Source: Paenibacillus massiliensis 2301065 = DSM 16942 (GTDB lineage: Bacteria > Bacillota > Bacilli > Paenibacillales > Paenibacillaceae). Taken from it: a stretch of 64,000 nucleotides of DNA. Below the pieces are notes generated by a model, which searched no databases, was not told the DNA's origin, and saw only the letters and a program-made list of their open reading frames with translations. Where the stretch lies: the NCBI RefSeq assembly GCF_000377505.1, contig NZ_KB898186.1, positions 62,001-126,000 of the forward strand, written 5' to 3'. Below, piece by piece: positions 36,366-45,291 of this stretch (position 1 is the stretch's first letter; every line of letters starts with the position of its first letter). Both the position numbers and the translations under genes were made by a program.

Positions 36366-37145
36366 ATGAGTAAAATGAAAAAAATTCTTATCGCCGTATC
36401 CGTCCTCGTGTTGGTATTCTCTCTAGCCAATCTTGCGAGAACGCTCGTGGAGGCTTACGCCGAGCAACAGAAGATCGAGGAGCTGACGAACGTCTGGAGT
36501 AGAGAATCGGACAGAGGCGGAGGGAAGTCTTTTCCCTCCGCTTTGCTCGCGAAAGCGAATGAGCCTGTCGTGCTTCCCGAATTTCGAGAGCTTTACGAGA
36601 GAAATCCAGACATCGTCGGTTGGCTTCAGATCGACGGTACCCGTATTGAGTATCCAGTCATGCAGAATACACAGGATTCCCAGTACTATCTCAATCACGA
36701 TTTTGATCGAAAAGACAGCAAAGGCGGGCTTCCTTTCTTGGACGAGCACAGCCGGATCAACGGTTCCGATATTTTATTGATTCACGGTCACCATATGAAA
36801 AGCGGCTGGATGTTCAAAGATCTCATGAAGTACAAGAAAGAAAGCTTCTATAAAAAGCATGCTACCTTCCAATTCAACACGCTTTACGAAAAGGATGAGT
36901 ATGAGATTGTTGCCGTTATTCTGTCAGAGGTGTATCGAAAATCGGACGACGTGTTTAAATACTACCAGATTGAGAATGTCAATACGCCAGCCGAGTTCGA
37001 TTCGTATGTTCAGAGCATTAAGAAGCTTGCTCTTTACGACACGGGCGTAACCGCCCAGTATGGCGATAAGCTTATTGTATTGTCAACGTGTGAGTACTCA
37101 ACTGACAACGGCCGCTTAGCGGTGGTTGCCCGGAAGATTACATGA
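36366..37145 (+). CDS. class B sortase
   Basis: The 259-residue transpeptidase has an N-terminal membrane anchor (ILIAVSVLVLVFSLANLA), the catalytic His in DILLIHGHHMKSGWMF, the catalytic Cys in LIVLSTCEYSTDNGR, and the Arg in RLAVVARKI. The IVGWLQIDGTRIEYPVMQ and YYLNHDF motifs are those of SrtB. Sortases cut the sorting motif and attach the protein to peptidoglycan. It follows the VPATG adhesin by 18 bases, so that protein is its probable substrate. Classical SrtB prefers NPQTN; some clostridial SrtB enzymes use xPxTG. Confidence 0.94.
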   Translation: MSKMKKILIAVSVLVLVFSLANLARTLVEAYAEQQKIEELTNVWSRESDRGGGKSFPSALLAKANEPVVLPEFRELYERNPDIVGWLQIDGTRIEYPVMQNTQDSQYYLNHDFDRKDSKGGLPFLDEHSRINGSDILLIHGHHMKSGWMFKDLMKYKKESFYKKHATFQFNTLYEKDEYEIVAVILSEVYRKSDDVFKYYQIENVNTPAEFDSYVQSIKKLALYDTGVTAQYGDKLIVLSTCEYSTDNGRLAVVARKIT

Positions 37146-37203
37146 CGATGCTGCAATGAGGAGTCAAGCGCTTCATGATGTGTTCTCTCCTGGAGGACGC
37201 AAT

Positions 37204-37250
37204 AGCCTGTAGACGACAGTTCCGTTAGGGACAGGTCTACAGGCTTTTTT
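37204..37250 (+). terminator. intrinsic terminator
   Basis: AGCCTGTAGAC and GTCTACAGGCT form an 11-bp stem followed by TTTTTT. It ends the adhesin-sortase unit. Confidence 0.92.
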
Positions 37251-37348
37251 ATCTATTAGGATGCTTTACAGACCAGCTCAGAAGCTAGTGGGATGGTCTT
37301 CTGTATATTAGATGCTGTGCTAAATTTTCAAGTTAGTCCCCACGTCAC

Positions 37349-38110
37349 CTAATTTCTCATTCTCGACACATAAGGATACAGTGGATCTCTCAATTGGAAC
37401 TCATACGTTGTACCATCTACAATACCTACAACCTGCTCGCTATCATAAAGGTCCAACATGAACCCGGCCATTTCTCTCGCCGTATGATACTTTGGAATCG
37501 AGCCTTTATATTGAAACTCATCTACATCCAGAGAGCGCTGGGCGAACTCGGTCTCTGTGGCAGCAGGTGCCAGCACCTTCGCCTGCAAGGCTGCTCCTTT
37601 TCCCCTCAATTCCTGTGCGAGCCCTTCAGTAAAGGCACTTACATAAAATTTTGTCGCGCAGTAGGTCACGGCATCAGCCACGATCACGTATCCACCACCT
37701 GAGGATACATTGATGAGCTGCGTTCCTTCCACCTCGGCATAATCTCGTACATACAGAGAAGATAGAACCGTAAGCGCCTCGATATTCAAGTGAAGCATCG
37801 TCTCGATCTTATCCAGCTTTTGCTCCCCTACAGAAGCAAAATTCCCGAAGCCCGCATTGTTAATCCAAGTCTCTATCTGATAATCACGGAGGCCTTCATA
37901 GAATTCATGTACGTTCGCTGTGATGGATAAATCAACAGTACGAATGATCACGTCCAGCTCCGGGTTCATGTCTGCCACGGTTGTCTTTAACTGCTCCAAT
38001 TCTTCTGTTCGGCGTGCTGCGATGATCAAGTTCTTGCCGCGTGCTGCAAACGCAAGAGCTGATTCATATCCGATGCCTGAGCTAGCACCTGTAATCAAGG
38101 TATATTTCAT
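37349..38110 (-). CDS. short-chain dehydrogenase/reductase
   Basis: The 253-residue SDR has the nucleotide-binding TGASSGIG (residues 7-14), NNAGFG, and the catalytic Ser (INVSSGGG) and YCATK. The ARR after strand two suggests NADP(H) preference. The substrate is unknown; the sequence resembles DltE/YqjQ-like short reductases. The ATG start has GGGAGG about 7 bases upstream. It is divergent from a MerR-type gene, and its promoter has the 19-base spacer and dyad typical of MerR activation. Confidence 0.93.
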   Translation of the reverse strand: MKYTLITGASSGIGYESALAFAARGKNLIIAARRTEELEQLKTTVADMNPELDVIIRTVDLSITANVHEFYEGLRDYQIETWINNAGFGNFASVGEQKLDKIETMLHLNIEALTVLSSLYVRDYAEVEGTQLINVSSGGGYVIVADAVTYCATKFYVSAFTEGLAQELRGKGAALQAKVLAPAATETEFAQRSLDVDEFQYKGSIPKYHTAREMAGFMLDLYDSEQVVGIVDGTTYEFQLRDPLYPYVSRMRN

Positions 38111-38159
38111 CTGAATGCCTCCCGAATTGTATTTATTTCATGGATTGTGAATAAGCAAT

Positions 38160-38196
38160 GAGTTCACTATACTGGTTAGAGTGAACTCTAAGTCAA
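38160..38196 (-). promoter_or_regulatory. MerR-type promoter of SDR gene
   Basis: On the minus strand TTGACT (38191-38196) and TATAGT (38166-38171) are 19 bases apart. The dyad GAGTTCACT / AGTGAACTC (38160-38188) lies largely in the spacer and overlaps the -10. This is the classical layout where MerR proteins twist DNA to activate. Confidence 0.8.
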
Positions 38197-38223
38197 GAAA
38201 AAATTCAGCGAGGTTGATGTCTC

Positions 38224-38580
38224 TTGTATACTATTGGCGAAGTGGCCGAAAAATTAGGAATAAGCGCACATACACTGCGGTACTACGAGAAGGAACAGAT
38301 CATTATACCTGACCGGGATGCCAGCGGAGACAGACGATATCAGGACTCACATCTGAAGTGGCTGCAATTTGTAATTAAGCTAAAAGAGACGCAAATGCCC
38401 ATCGCAACAATTAAGGAGTATGCTGCACTTGTGCTGGAAGGAGAGCATACGTCAGAGGAGAGACTAGGCTTATTAGAGGAGCACAGACAAGCAATTAAGC
38501 AGCAGATGAAGACTTTACAGGCTGCAGATGAGATGCTTGAGCATAAGATCTCCGCTTACAAGACCTTTATAAACCAATAA
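38224..38580 (+). CDS. MerR-family transcriptional regulator
   Basis: The 118-residue protein has the MerR DNA-binding domain (YTIGEVAEKLGISAHTLRYYEKEQII) and a coiled-coil dimerisation helix, with no Cys cluster for metal binding. It is similar to the YyaN/AdhR type that responds to aldehydes or other electrophiles. The start is TTG 38224 with GAGG about 9 bases upstream. It is divergent from the SDR gene, whose promoter carries its probable operator. Confidence 0.92.
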   Translation: MYTIGEVAEKLGISAHTLRYYEKEQIIIPDRDASGDRRYQDSHLKWLQFVIKLKETQMPIATIKEYAALVLEGEHTSEERLGLLEEHRQAIKQQMKTLQAADEMLEHKISAYKTFINQ

Positions 38581-38690
38581 GATGAGATAGCAGGCCATGC
38601 CCATCAAGCGATGATTGCCCCATTCGCACAAGCAGTTAGCCCGTCCCTAGCGTACACTGAAGTATCAATCAGTGAGCGAGGTGATTACTC

Positions 38691-39227
38691 ATGGCACAAT
38701 CCAAAGAGATCCGTGCGCGGGCCAAGAAGCTTCAGGGCCGTCCGGTCTGCATCACTCTGCACAGCGGAGAGACCTACGTCGGCTATATTACCGATGTGAA
38801 TTCCGGTGGGTTGGTGCTTGCAAGCGCTGGGACCCCTACAGAGGCTTCCTCCACAAAGCAAGGCTCCCGTTCTACCAAAGGTAAAGCGGGTTCACAGGCA
38901 ACAGGTGCCCGTCGCAGCAAGGGAAAACGCAGTGCGCGCAGACCATCTGCCCGTTCGCGCTCCCGTAGGCCAGATGCCAAGGTGTCGGCATTCCTTCCCA
39001 TGATGGGCTCGCTGTTCGGTGGTCTGGGCGGAGTTGGCGGCGCCGCAGCGGGTGCAGGAGGGCTGGGTGGCATGCTCGGTAGCGGCATGCGACTGTTCGG
39101 CATGATTCAGAGATTTGTCCCTGTCGTGAAGATGGGCTACGGCATGATCCAGTCGATTCGCCCGTTTCTCGGTGCCGTTCAGGGCTTCATGGCGCCGGCT
39201 ACTCCAGCAGCACAGGATGAGGATTAG
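38691..39227 (+). CDS. basic Gly-rich hypothetical protein with Sm-like N-terminus
   Basis: The 178-residue protein has three parts. The N-terminus (KKLQGRPVCITLHSGETYVGYITDVNSGG) resembles an Sm/Hfq-like beta strand arrangement. The middle (about 55-95) is rich in Lys, Arg and Ser. The C-terminal half is Gly/Ala-rich with hydrophobic stretches (MMGSLFGGLGGVGGAAAGAG, RFVPVVKMGYGMIQ). The ATG start has GAGGTGA 6 bases upstream. I do not recognise a family; spore-coat-like proteins can look like this, but that is a guess. Confidence 0.75.
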   Translation: MAQSKEIRARAKKLQGRPVCITLHSGETYVGYITDVNSGGLVLASAGTPTEASSTKQGSRSTKGKAGSQATGARRSKGKRSARRPSARSRSRRPDAKVSAFLPMMGSLFGGLGGVGGAAAGAGGLGGMLGSGMRLFGMIQRFVPVVKMGYGMIQSIRPFLGAVQGFMAPATPAAQDED

Positions 39228-39382
39228 ACTGTCCATCCATACGAAGCTCGAGCTCCCTCGGCCTTGTCGAAGGGGGCTATTCGTGATGCATGCAGCGTCT
39301 ATTCAGTGTGGCGCCGTTCTCCAGGCTCTAATCTTGGTGAACGGGGCGGTCACAGTGACAGCCCCATCACCTCATGTGCAAA

Positions 39383-39622
39383 TCAGCCTACACCATCAAT
39401 CTCCAATAAGGAATAAAAATGATCACGGTCCTCATTATCGAATGAGCCAATGGTCCGTATCCTGACATATTCATGACCACCGTACAGATTGATTTCCTCG
39501 CCATACATATTGTAGAGTGCGATCAGGTGGCTGTCTGAATTCAACTCCATGTACCCATAACATGTTGATTCAGGCGCTTCATTGTATAGGAGTGTGTATC
39601 TGATTTTGATCACCTTGTGCAT
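39383..39622 (-). CDS. hypothetical small protein
   Basis: A 79-residue soluble product (MHKVIKIRYTLLYNEAPEST, then YGEEINLYGGHEYVRIRTIG) with coding-like composition. GGAGG lies 11 bases before ATG 39622. A longer frame to 39676 exists but its first ATG directly abuts GAGGG. No family recognised. It is isolated between the Gly-rich gene and a MetE-family remnant. Confidence 0.55.
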   Translation of the reverse strand: MHKVIKIRYTLLYNEAPESTCYGYMELNSDSHLIALYNMYGEEINLYGGHEYVRIRTIGSFDNEDRDHFYSLLEIDGVG

Positions 39623-39753
39623 GGGATATCTAGCCTCCATTCTGTCATTTTTATTGGCGTAGAATTTATACAGCATCCCTCATCAGATGTCAACATATTA
39701 CGCTAGGTTCAAATTTTGTTATTTGGTATAGCGGAACCACAGCAACGCACGGT

Positions 39754-40076
39754 CTGCCAAGCGATCTTGTGATCACCACACATGTATGCCGTAGTAATTA
39801 TGTATCCACCTATGCAGGAGTAGGTGGAGGGTATGATATGAGCTAATCACGCAGACCCTGCTGAGCATTGATAACTATTCCGGCTACTTTCTGGAATTCG
39901 ATACCGAGCGGGTAGGGGACTTCAAGCCGCTACGCTTTCTGAAGGACAATCAGCAGGTCGTGCTAGGCTTGTTCTCTTCCAAGCTGGGAGAGCTGGAGCG
40001 CAAGGAGGATATTCTGAAGCGTATCGAGGAAGCGAAGCAATATGTGGATCTGAATCGGATCTGCCTAAGCCAATAA
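39754..40076 (+). pseudogene. frameshifted MetE-family remnant
   Basis: The first part reads LPSDLVITTHVCRSNYVSTY and GGGYD, then the frame shifts near 39834 and continues YELITQTLLSIDNYSGYFLEFD, FKPLRFLKDNQ, GLFSSKLGELERKEDILKRI and VDLNRICLSQ. This matches the zinc-site half of YxjG-type enzymes (compare the intact protein at 15309), but the N-terminal half is absent and the conserved C-terminal CGF motif is lost to a stop. Confidence 0.85.
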
Positions 40077-40368
40077 TAGTTCAGCAATCCCGAACAACAA
40101 GCTTCATAGCGGTCGAGCGGACACCCGCTTGCAGCGGCTCTATACTTACATTGAGTCTGATCCAAGTACCAGAAGCTTCTTAAGAAGCTATAACTGGATC
40201 ATTGTCACTCAAGTAGTAGCTATACGGTTCAGTCTTCCGTATGGCTATTGTGCATACCATGGCGAACGGTCATCCCAAGCAGCGAGCAGATATGAAGAAG
40301 ATTTTGGGTGAAGGGCACAGGAGCATCGACATGTACCGAAGAAATAATTGATAGCTTAGGTTGGTATA
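40077..40368. other. non-coding stretch after MetE remnant
   Basis: Short frames such as 40129-40311 have no ribosome site and no recognisable family. It may be decayed DNA. It lies 3' of the two minus-strand glycosyltransferase genes. Confidence 0.35.
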
Positions 40369-41085
40369 TTACGTAGATACGTAAGCTTTGGGATTTCCCA
40401 CCTTCAGTACCTTGGCCTGCCCTGATAGCAGCTCCCTATCTCTTACAATCCAGGTGTGGCCCCTCGAATTCCTCCTGCGAATCGCGAGAAAGTTGGAGGA
40501 GCTTCCTGAGTATATTCGGTATCCCCTGGCCTTGCTATTGCGGAACAGTCTGATGCACTCTCCTCGATTTTGATCCGGGAAGCCCACCTGACTCAGCACA
40601 TGGCGTGAGGCGAGCAGAGTGGCGCCCTGGACGAGGGAGACATATTGATTCGCTTGGTCAGGGTAACGAAGCAGGAGAAGTCCCTTCCCACCCAAATACA
40701 TATAGTGGGCACGCTTCCCTACAATATCAGCCTTGGTCTTCAGCAGGGTCCGTACACTCTCCGTCAAATAACCCGCGGCATAGTAATCGTCATCATCGAA
40801 TTTGGCAATCAGGCTGTACCGGGCTCGCGCAACCCCATAATTGAGGCAGCGTCCAAGTGATACCCGCCCCGGCAAGCTATAGACGCGTACATTCTTATAA
40901 GGCTTTGCGGCCGTTCTATACTCATCTACCTGTAGCTGATCATGATTCAAGATGATAATGAGCTCTTTCTTCTTATAATTCTGTCTGTTGTAATTACGGA
41001 GAAGGGCCCGCATGCATTGCCGACGCTTGGTACACACGATGATTGATACCCCGTTCCGGGAACGGGAAATAGTTGAGCTGGCCAT
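40369..41085 (-). CDS. family 2 glycosyltransferase with altered ED motif
   Basis: The 238-residue GT-A protein has VSIIVCTKRRQCMRALLRNYNRQ, the metal-binding IAKFDDDDYYAAGYL, and the QGATLLA acceptor loop. It is a paralog of the gene at 41085-41822. Where that protein has GEDDQF, this one has RGECIRLF, so the usual catalytic Asp is replaced. Its ATG shares one base with the stop of the upstream gene, so they are translationally coupled. It may be non-catalytic or act as a partner. Substrate unknown. Confidence 0.9.
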   Translation of the reverse strand: MASSTISRSRNGVSIIVCTKRRQCMRALLRNYNRQNYKKKELIIILNHDQLQVDEYRTAAKPYKNVRVYSLPGRVSLGRCLNYGVARARYSLIAKFDDDDYYAAGYLTESVRTLLKTKADIVGKRAHYMYLGGKGLLLLRYPDQANQYVSLVQGATLLASRHVLSQVGFPDQNRGECIRLFRNSKARGYRIYSGSSSNFLAIRRRNSRGHTWIVRDRELLSGQAKVLKVGNPKAYVST

Positions 41086-41822
41086 CAGGATACGCCCTTT
41101 GGTTTTCTCTGTACGAATTTTTTGTAATTCCGCACCGACCGTATCCGTTGACTGGCAGAGATCAGCTCCCGGTCACTGATGACCCAGGTGTGACGTGCTG
41201 AGTTCTTCCGGCGTATCGCTAGAAAGTTATGTCGCCCGGCAGAGTAGACCTTGTACCCCTTCCGCCTACTGCGAATACAGAACTGATCGTCTTCACCGAC
41301 GCTGCGATTGGGAAAGTGAACGTTACGCAATACCTTGCGCTTGATGACAAGCGTCGCACCCGGGATGACCTTTACAGGCCGATACTCATCCTCCGCGAAG
41401 CGCAATATCAGTGATTTGGAGCCTCGTAAATACATATAATGTGCCCGTTTTCCAATGACATCCGCATTGGTTTTTTGGAAGGTTAGCAAGCTGTCCGTTA
41501 AATAGTAGGGGGCATAGTAGTCATCGTCATCGAATTTGGCAATGTAGCTATATTTGGCTTTCTTGACCGCATAATTCAGGCAAGCGCCAAGCGAGTGATG
41601 CTGTGGAACCCGATACACGTGTACGTTACGAAGGCCTCTGGCCAAGCTCTTATAAGGCGCTAGCGGAATGGAGTCGTTGTTGACAATAATAATAAGCTCC
41701 TTCTTGGAATGGCGCTGACGACTATAATTCCGAAGTAGATTTTTGATAAAGCTCTTGCGATTCGTACAGGAAATAATAGATACTCCTTGCTGAGTGATAG
41801 AGTTTCTTGGGCTGACCCCCAT
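41085..41822 (-). CDS. family 2 glycosyltransferase
   Basis: The 245-residue GT-A protein carries GVSIISCTNRKSFIKNLLRNY, the DxD-type IAKFDDDDYYAPYYL, GATLVIKRKVL and GEDDQFCIRSRRKGY, with no membrane segment. It would transfer a sugar from a nucleotide sugar; the acceptor is unknown. The proteins look like short cytoplasmic or spore-surface-associated transferases of Bacillales. The ATG start has AAGGGGAG about 7 bases upstream. It is the first gene of a two-gene operon with its paralog. Confidence 0.92.
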   Translation of the reverse strand: MGVSPRNSITQQGVSIISCTNRKSFIKNLLRNYSRQRHSKKELIIIVNNDSIPLAPYKSLARGLRNVHVYRVPQHHSLGACLNYAVKKAKYSYIAKFDDDDYYAPYYLTDSLLTFQKTNADVIGKRAHYMYLRGSKSLILRFAEDEYRPVKVIPGATLVIKRKVLRNVHFPNRSVGEDDQFCIRSRRKGYKVYSAGRHNFLAIRRKNSARHTWVISDRELISASQRIRSVRNYKKFVQRKPKGVS

Positions 41823-42057
41823 GATATCGCTCCCCTTATTCGTGATAATTGAAGCTAGTTCTCTCTAAACTATGTAATTAGTAGCTATGGGGAACGGCCA
41901 ATTCACAAAATGGAGAATTAGCACATGAACCAGCCAAGGAGCCGTAGTGATTGAAAGAGCAAATGGTAGTGAGGGCTTGATGCTGGATGAAATTTCTATT
42001 TCGCCGATTGAACTTTTTGTCGCTCACAATACTCTTATAGGGGAATGAGGTGAGGAG

Positions 42058-42609
42058 ATGAAGGTCGCCCGAGGGGTCAGACAAGCGCAGAAAGGGAATA
42101 AAGAAGCCTTGCTCCAATTGATTCTAGCCAATAAGGATGCCTATTACAGACTGGCATTATCGTATATGGGGAATGAGCATGATGCGATGGATGCCTTAGA
42201 AGAGATGATCATCATCTTGTACGAGAAGATTCACCAATTGAGAAAGGTGGATTCATTCGACAGCTGGAGTCGAACCATTCTGGTGAATCATTGCAGAGCT
42301 ATGATCAAGAGGCGTAACAAGACCATTCTAATTGATGAGTGGCAGGGTGACAACGCCAGGGATCGCGATGCAGCGGGTATCCAGGATCCGTATGAACAGC
42401 AGGATCAGAACATGGACATTCGCCGTTCGCTGGAGCGGGTGAATCCCGATCAGAGGGAAGCGATTGAGCTCAGATATTTTCACGATCTGGATTATGAAGC
42501 TATCTCTAGGATCACGAATGTATCGGTAGGAACGGTGAAATCCAGGGTGTTCAATGGCTTGAAAAAGCTCAAGAAATGGTACGGGGGTGAATCAGATGAA
42601 ACGAATTGA
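42058..42609 (+). CDS. ECF-type RNA polymerase sigma factor
   Basis: The 183-residue protein has region 2 (KEALLQLILANKDAYYRLALSYMGNEHDAMDALEEMIIILYEKIHQL, then FDSWSRTILVNHC) and region 4 (LERVNPDQREAIELRYFHDLDYEAISRITNVSVGTVKSRVFNGLKKLKK). It belongs to the SigV-like group of ECF factors. The ATG start has GAGGTGA close upstream. The next gene overlaps its end by 14 bases and encodes a membrane DUF4179 protein, the usual anti-sigma arrangement. Confidence 0.94.
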   Translation: MKVARGVRQAQKGNKEALLQLILANKDAYYRLALSYMGNEHDAMDALEEMIIILYEKIHQLRKVDSFDSWSRTILVNHCRAMIKRRNKTILIDEWQGDNARDRDAAGIQDPYEQQDQNMDIRRSLERVNPDQREAIELRYFHDLDYEAISRITNVSVGTVKSRVFNGLKKLKKWYGGESDETN

Positions 42610-43906
42610 AGAACTACTAGCCGATGAACGAGAGCGGATAACTGCTATACAAGCACCTGAAGAGCTGGAGGGAAGACTTCGGCAGGCGCTGGATCGGACT
42701 CCTGACAGGAGGCGGCGCAGCAAGGCTTCAAGATGGGCGATTGCAGTAGCGATAGCAGCTATAGTGATATCGGTTGGTGGCTACAACTATGAAGCCTTTG
42801 CTTACTACGGCCAAAGAATCCTCGGGTTCGATGCGGTCATGACAGGCACGTTAAAGAAAGTAAATGCTGCTGGCATGGGACAAACGGTTGATCAGCATGT
42901 CGTTCTGCAGGATGGCACGGAGCTTGTTGTAAGCGGCCTAATGGCTGATGCCAATCAATTGATTTTGTACTACTCTCTCCGCAATCCTGACGGTATTGCC
43001 AAGCATACGCAGGATTCTTTTCGACTATCCCAGTTGACGGGCTTCTTAACAGACTCCTACATGGGCTGGGGAACGACGACGATCAATGACGAGCAGACAG
43101 AGCTGATTGGTCTCGCTAGCTTCGATCCGGTCAATGGATTCGCCAAGCAACTGACGCTGCATTACGCTGAGCAGACAGATGATCAGCATACGAGGATGGG
43201 CAGCCTAACCTTTCCTTACCATCCGAAGCAAGCCATCCAGACACAGGTGCAGCAGGCGATTAAGACCAGGATTGCCGTCGATCAGGGAGCCATTACATTC
43301 GGGTCCATTACAGCAACACCGCTCTCTACCGTCGTCAAGGGGACTTGGAATGTGAAGGAGCTGGACCGGGTTCGTCAGCCATTTGAGGGCATAGAGCTGC
43401 TCGCCAATGGCAAGCCTGTCTCGATGGAAGGAAGCGGGGTTAGCAACTCTGTACGCGGAAGAACGTTCGAGCTTCGTTATGATACTTTGCCTAAGGATCT
43501 GGAGACGCTGCAATTGGTTGTCAGGACGTTCTCAGGCTATGAGAGGACTGACGCGGAGGTTAACCTGACACATGGATCGCAGACTGACGTTCAGGCTGAC
43601 AGGCCCATATCTGTGGGCAGCAAGGAGCTATGGATTAAGCAGGTTAAGACGACCGATGAAGGAACAGAGATCACACTGGCGACCGAAGACGATGTTCTCC
43701 TGAATGGGGTGACCCTGGAGACGATGGAAGGAATGACGGAGCTGCGCACGACCATAGGCCAAACTGAGGCGAAGGGGAAGGATGGAGAGGTTCTCAAGGA
43801 ACGCACGTTGTTGTTCGACACGAGCGGGCAGTCGAAGACGTTGCATATTGAAGGGATTCATTACAGAAAAACGTATGACAAGACGGTAGATATTCCTCTC
43901 GATTGA
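42596..43906 (+). CDS. DUF4179-domain membrane anti-sigma factor
   Basis: The 436-residue protein has a cytoplasmic N-terminus (about 1-45), one membrane helix (WAIAVAIAAIVISVGGYNYEAF), and an extracytoplasmic DUF4179 part (MTGTLKKVNAAGMGQTVDQHVVLQDGTELVVSGLMADANQLILYYSL), then a DUF5643-like domain. Proteins of this type bind the partner ECF sigma and release it on an envelope signal. I chose ATG 42596 (GGGGTG about 9 bases upstream) over GTG 42587. Translational coupling with the sigma gene is likely. Confidence 0.9.
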   Translation: MKRIEELLADERERITAIQAPEELEGRLRQALDRTPDRRRRSKASRWAIAVAIAAIVISVGGYNYEAFAYYGQRILGFDAVMTGTLKKVNAAGMGQTVDQHVVLQDGTELVVSGLMADANQLILYYSLRNPDGIAKHTQDSFRLSQLTGFLTDSYMGWGTTTINDEQTELIGLASFDPVNGFAKQLTLHYAEQTDDQHTRMGSLTFPYHPKQAIQTQVQQAIKTRIAVDQGAITFGSITATPLSTVVKGTWNVKELDRVRQPFEGIELLANGKPVSMEGSGVSNSVRGRTFELRYDTLPKDLETLQLVVRTFSGYERTDAEVNLTHGSQTDVQADRPISVGSKELWIKQVKTTDEGTEITLATEDDVLLNGVTLETMEGMTELRTTIGQTEAKGKDGEVLKERTLLFDTSGQSKTLHIEGIHYRKTYDKTVDIPLD

Positions 43907-44105
43907 CTGAAGGAGGAGTTACCTTATACCTCCACATAATCACTACTTTGCCTTGGCAGGTATAAATGTAGCTTCCTCCCTCGCGGTAGCTGCATAATAT
44001 AAGATAGATTACAGAGGTAATAGATAGAGAGAGTATGCAGCAAAAATAAAGTGTACGGTCGATAATGGAGAGTTCTGCTATAATGGCGGCAGGAGGGAAT
44101 AGAAT

Positions 44106-44864
44106 ATGCACACGTTAGAGAGCTTGGTGAAGCAATTAGAACAGCTGGGCATTGACAGCCAAGGTACGCTGTTGGTCCATTCATCCCTGAAAAGCATGGG
44201 TCCGGTCGAAGGCGGCGCGGATACCGTATTAGACGCATATACCGCATATATGAAGGATGGCTTGTTGGTGCTGCCTACCCATACATGGTCCTATATCAAA
44301 GCGGACAACCCTAGATTTTACGTAGATCAATCCCCATCCTGTATTGGCATTCTGCCAGAGCTTTTTCGTAACAGACCAGGTGTAGTCCGCTCTTGGCATC
44401 CTACGCACTCGGTAGCTGCATTGGGGCAGGATGCGGTAGAGTTCACCAAAGACGATCATCTCTTTGACACGCCTTGCGCCAGAGGCTCGGCCTGGGGGAA
44501 GCTGCTTGACCGAAAGGCGACCATATTGCTGGTGGGAGTCGACTTAAGACGCAATACCTTCATCCACGGTGTCGAGGAGTGGGCCGACATCCCGGGGCGA
44601 CTAACAGATGTTCATGAAATGCTATATACCGTGCTGCCTGATGGAACGGAGATCCCCGTGCCTTCCCGAAGACATTGGGGATTGTCGTGGTCCGAGCATT
44701 TCTGGAAGGTTGATGAGGTCCTTGAGAGTACAGGCGCGATGCGCAAGGGGCAGCTAGGTGACGCAGTGGTCCGAGTATGTGATGCAGCTGCCGTGGCCAA
44801 GGTGATTACCGAGATGCTGGCGGACAAGCCGGAGTTATTTTCGGATAATAACCCGCTGCTATGA
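44106..44864 (+). CDS. AAC(3)-family N-acetyltransferase
   Basis: The 252-residue protein fits the antibiotic N-acetyltransferase (AAC(3)) fold: GTLLVHSSLKSMGPVEGGADTVLDAY at the N-terminus, LVLPTHTWSY, and the conserved HPTHSVAALG and ARGSAWGKLLDR motifs. Members acetylate the 3-amino group of aminoglycosides; many chromosomal Bacillales copies (YokD-like) have unproven activity. The ATG start has GGAGGG about 8 bases upstream. Isolated gene. Confidence 0.92.
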   Translation: MHTLESLVKQLEQLGIDSQGTLLVHSSLKSMGPVEGGADTVLDAYTAYMKDGLLVLPTHTWSYIKADNPRFYVDQSPSCIGILPELFRNRPGVVRSWHPTHSVAALGQDAVEFTKDDHLFDTPCARGSAWGKLLDRKATILLVGVDLRRNTFIHGVEEWADIPGRLTDVHEMLYTVLPDGTEIPVPSRRHWGLSWSEHFWKVDEVLESTGAMRKGQLGDAVVRVCDAAAVAKVITEMLADKPELFSDNNPLL

Positions 44865-45291
44865 GCGAGTGAAACCGTAAGGAGATTCGAACTATGGCTG
44901 TAATCGTGCACCGTGCTAGCTGAGATAACCATGTTGAGTAGCTGCGGAACAGATTGGCGTTGATATGTGGCTGCACTTTTATATGTAGCTTAAAGTTAAA
45001 TAAGATGACTATGCTGAGTGAATATCAAGAATATTGCAGAGTGAGAAGTGGTGAAAGGGGGTGCTTGAGCAGCTCCTTTCGTTGTATGCACAATATTAAT
45101 TTCCTCTCCATATCAGTAATAGGCTGGTTGAGTTGCCATTGTGTGGGCTAGCTCGTGCTTATAGCTGTATGATAAGATGTGGATTATAACGATGTATAGT
45201 GGGGAAAATAGGCCCTTTTCAGGCTTTATTAGCGTAATGGCATACAATTGCAAGTCATCGTAGTTGTCTGGCTCAAGAAGGAGAAAGATGT
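44865..45291. other. gene-free region upstream of GGDEF gene
   Basis: Short frames (for example 44954-45151) lack ribosome sites. No riboswitch or terminator is recognised. The right end contains the AAGGAG site of the GGDEF gene and presumably its promoter. Confidence 0.35.

Noticed and set aside
40129..40311. 60-codon plus-strand frame after MetE remnant
   Set aside because: No ribosome site, no family and biased composition.
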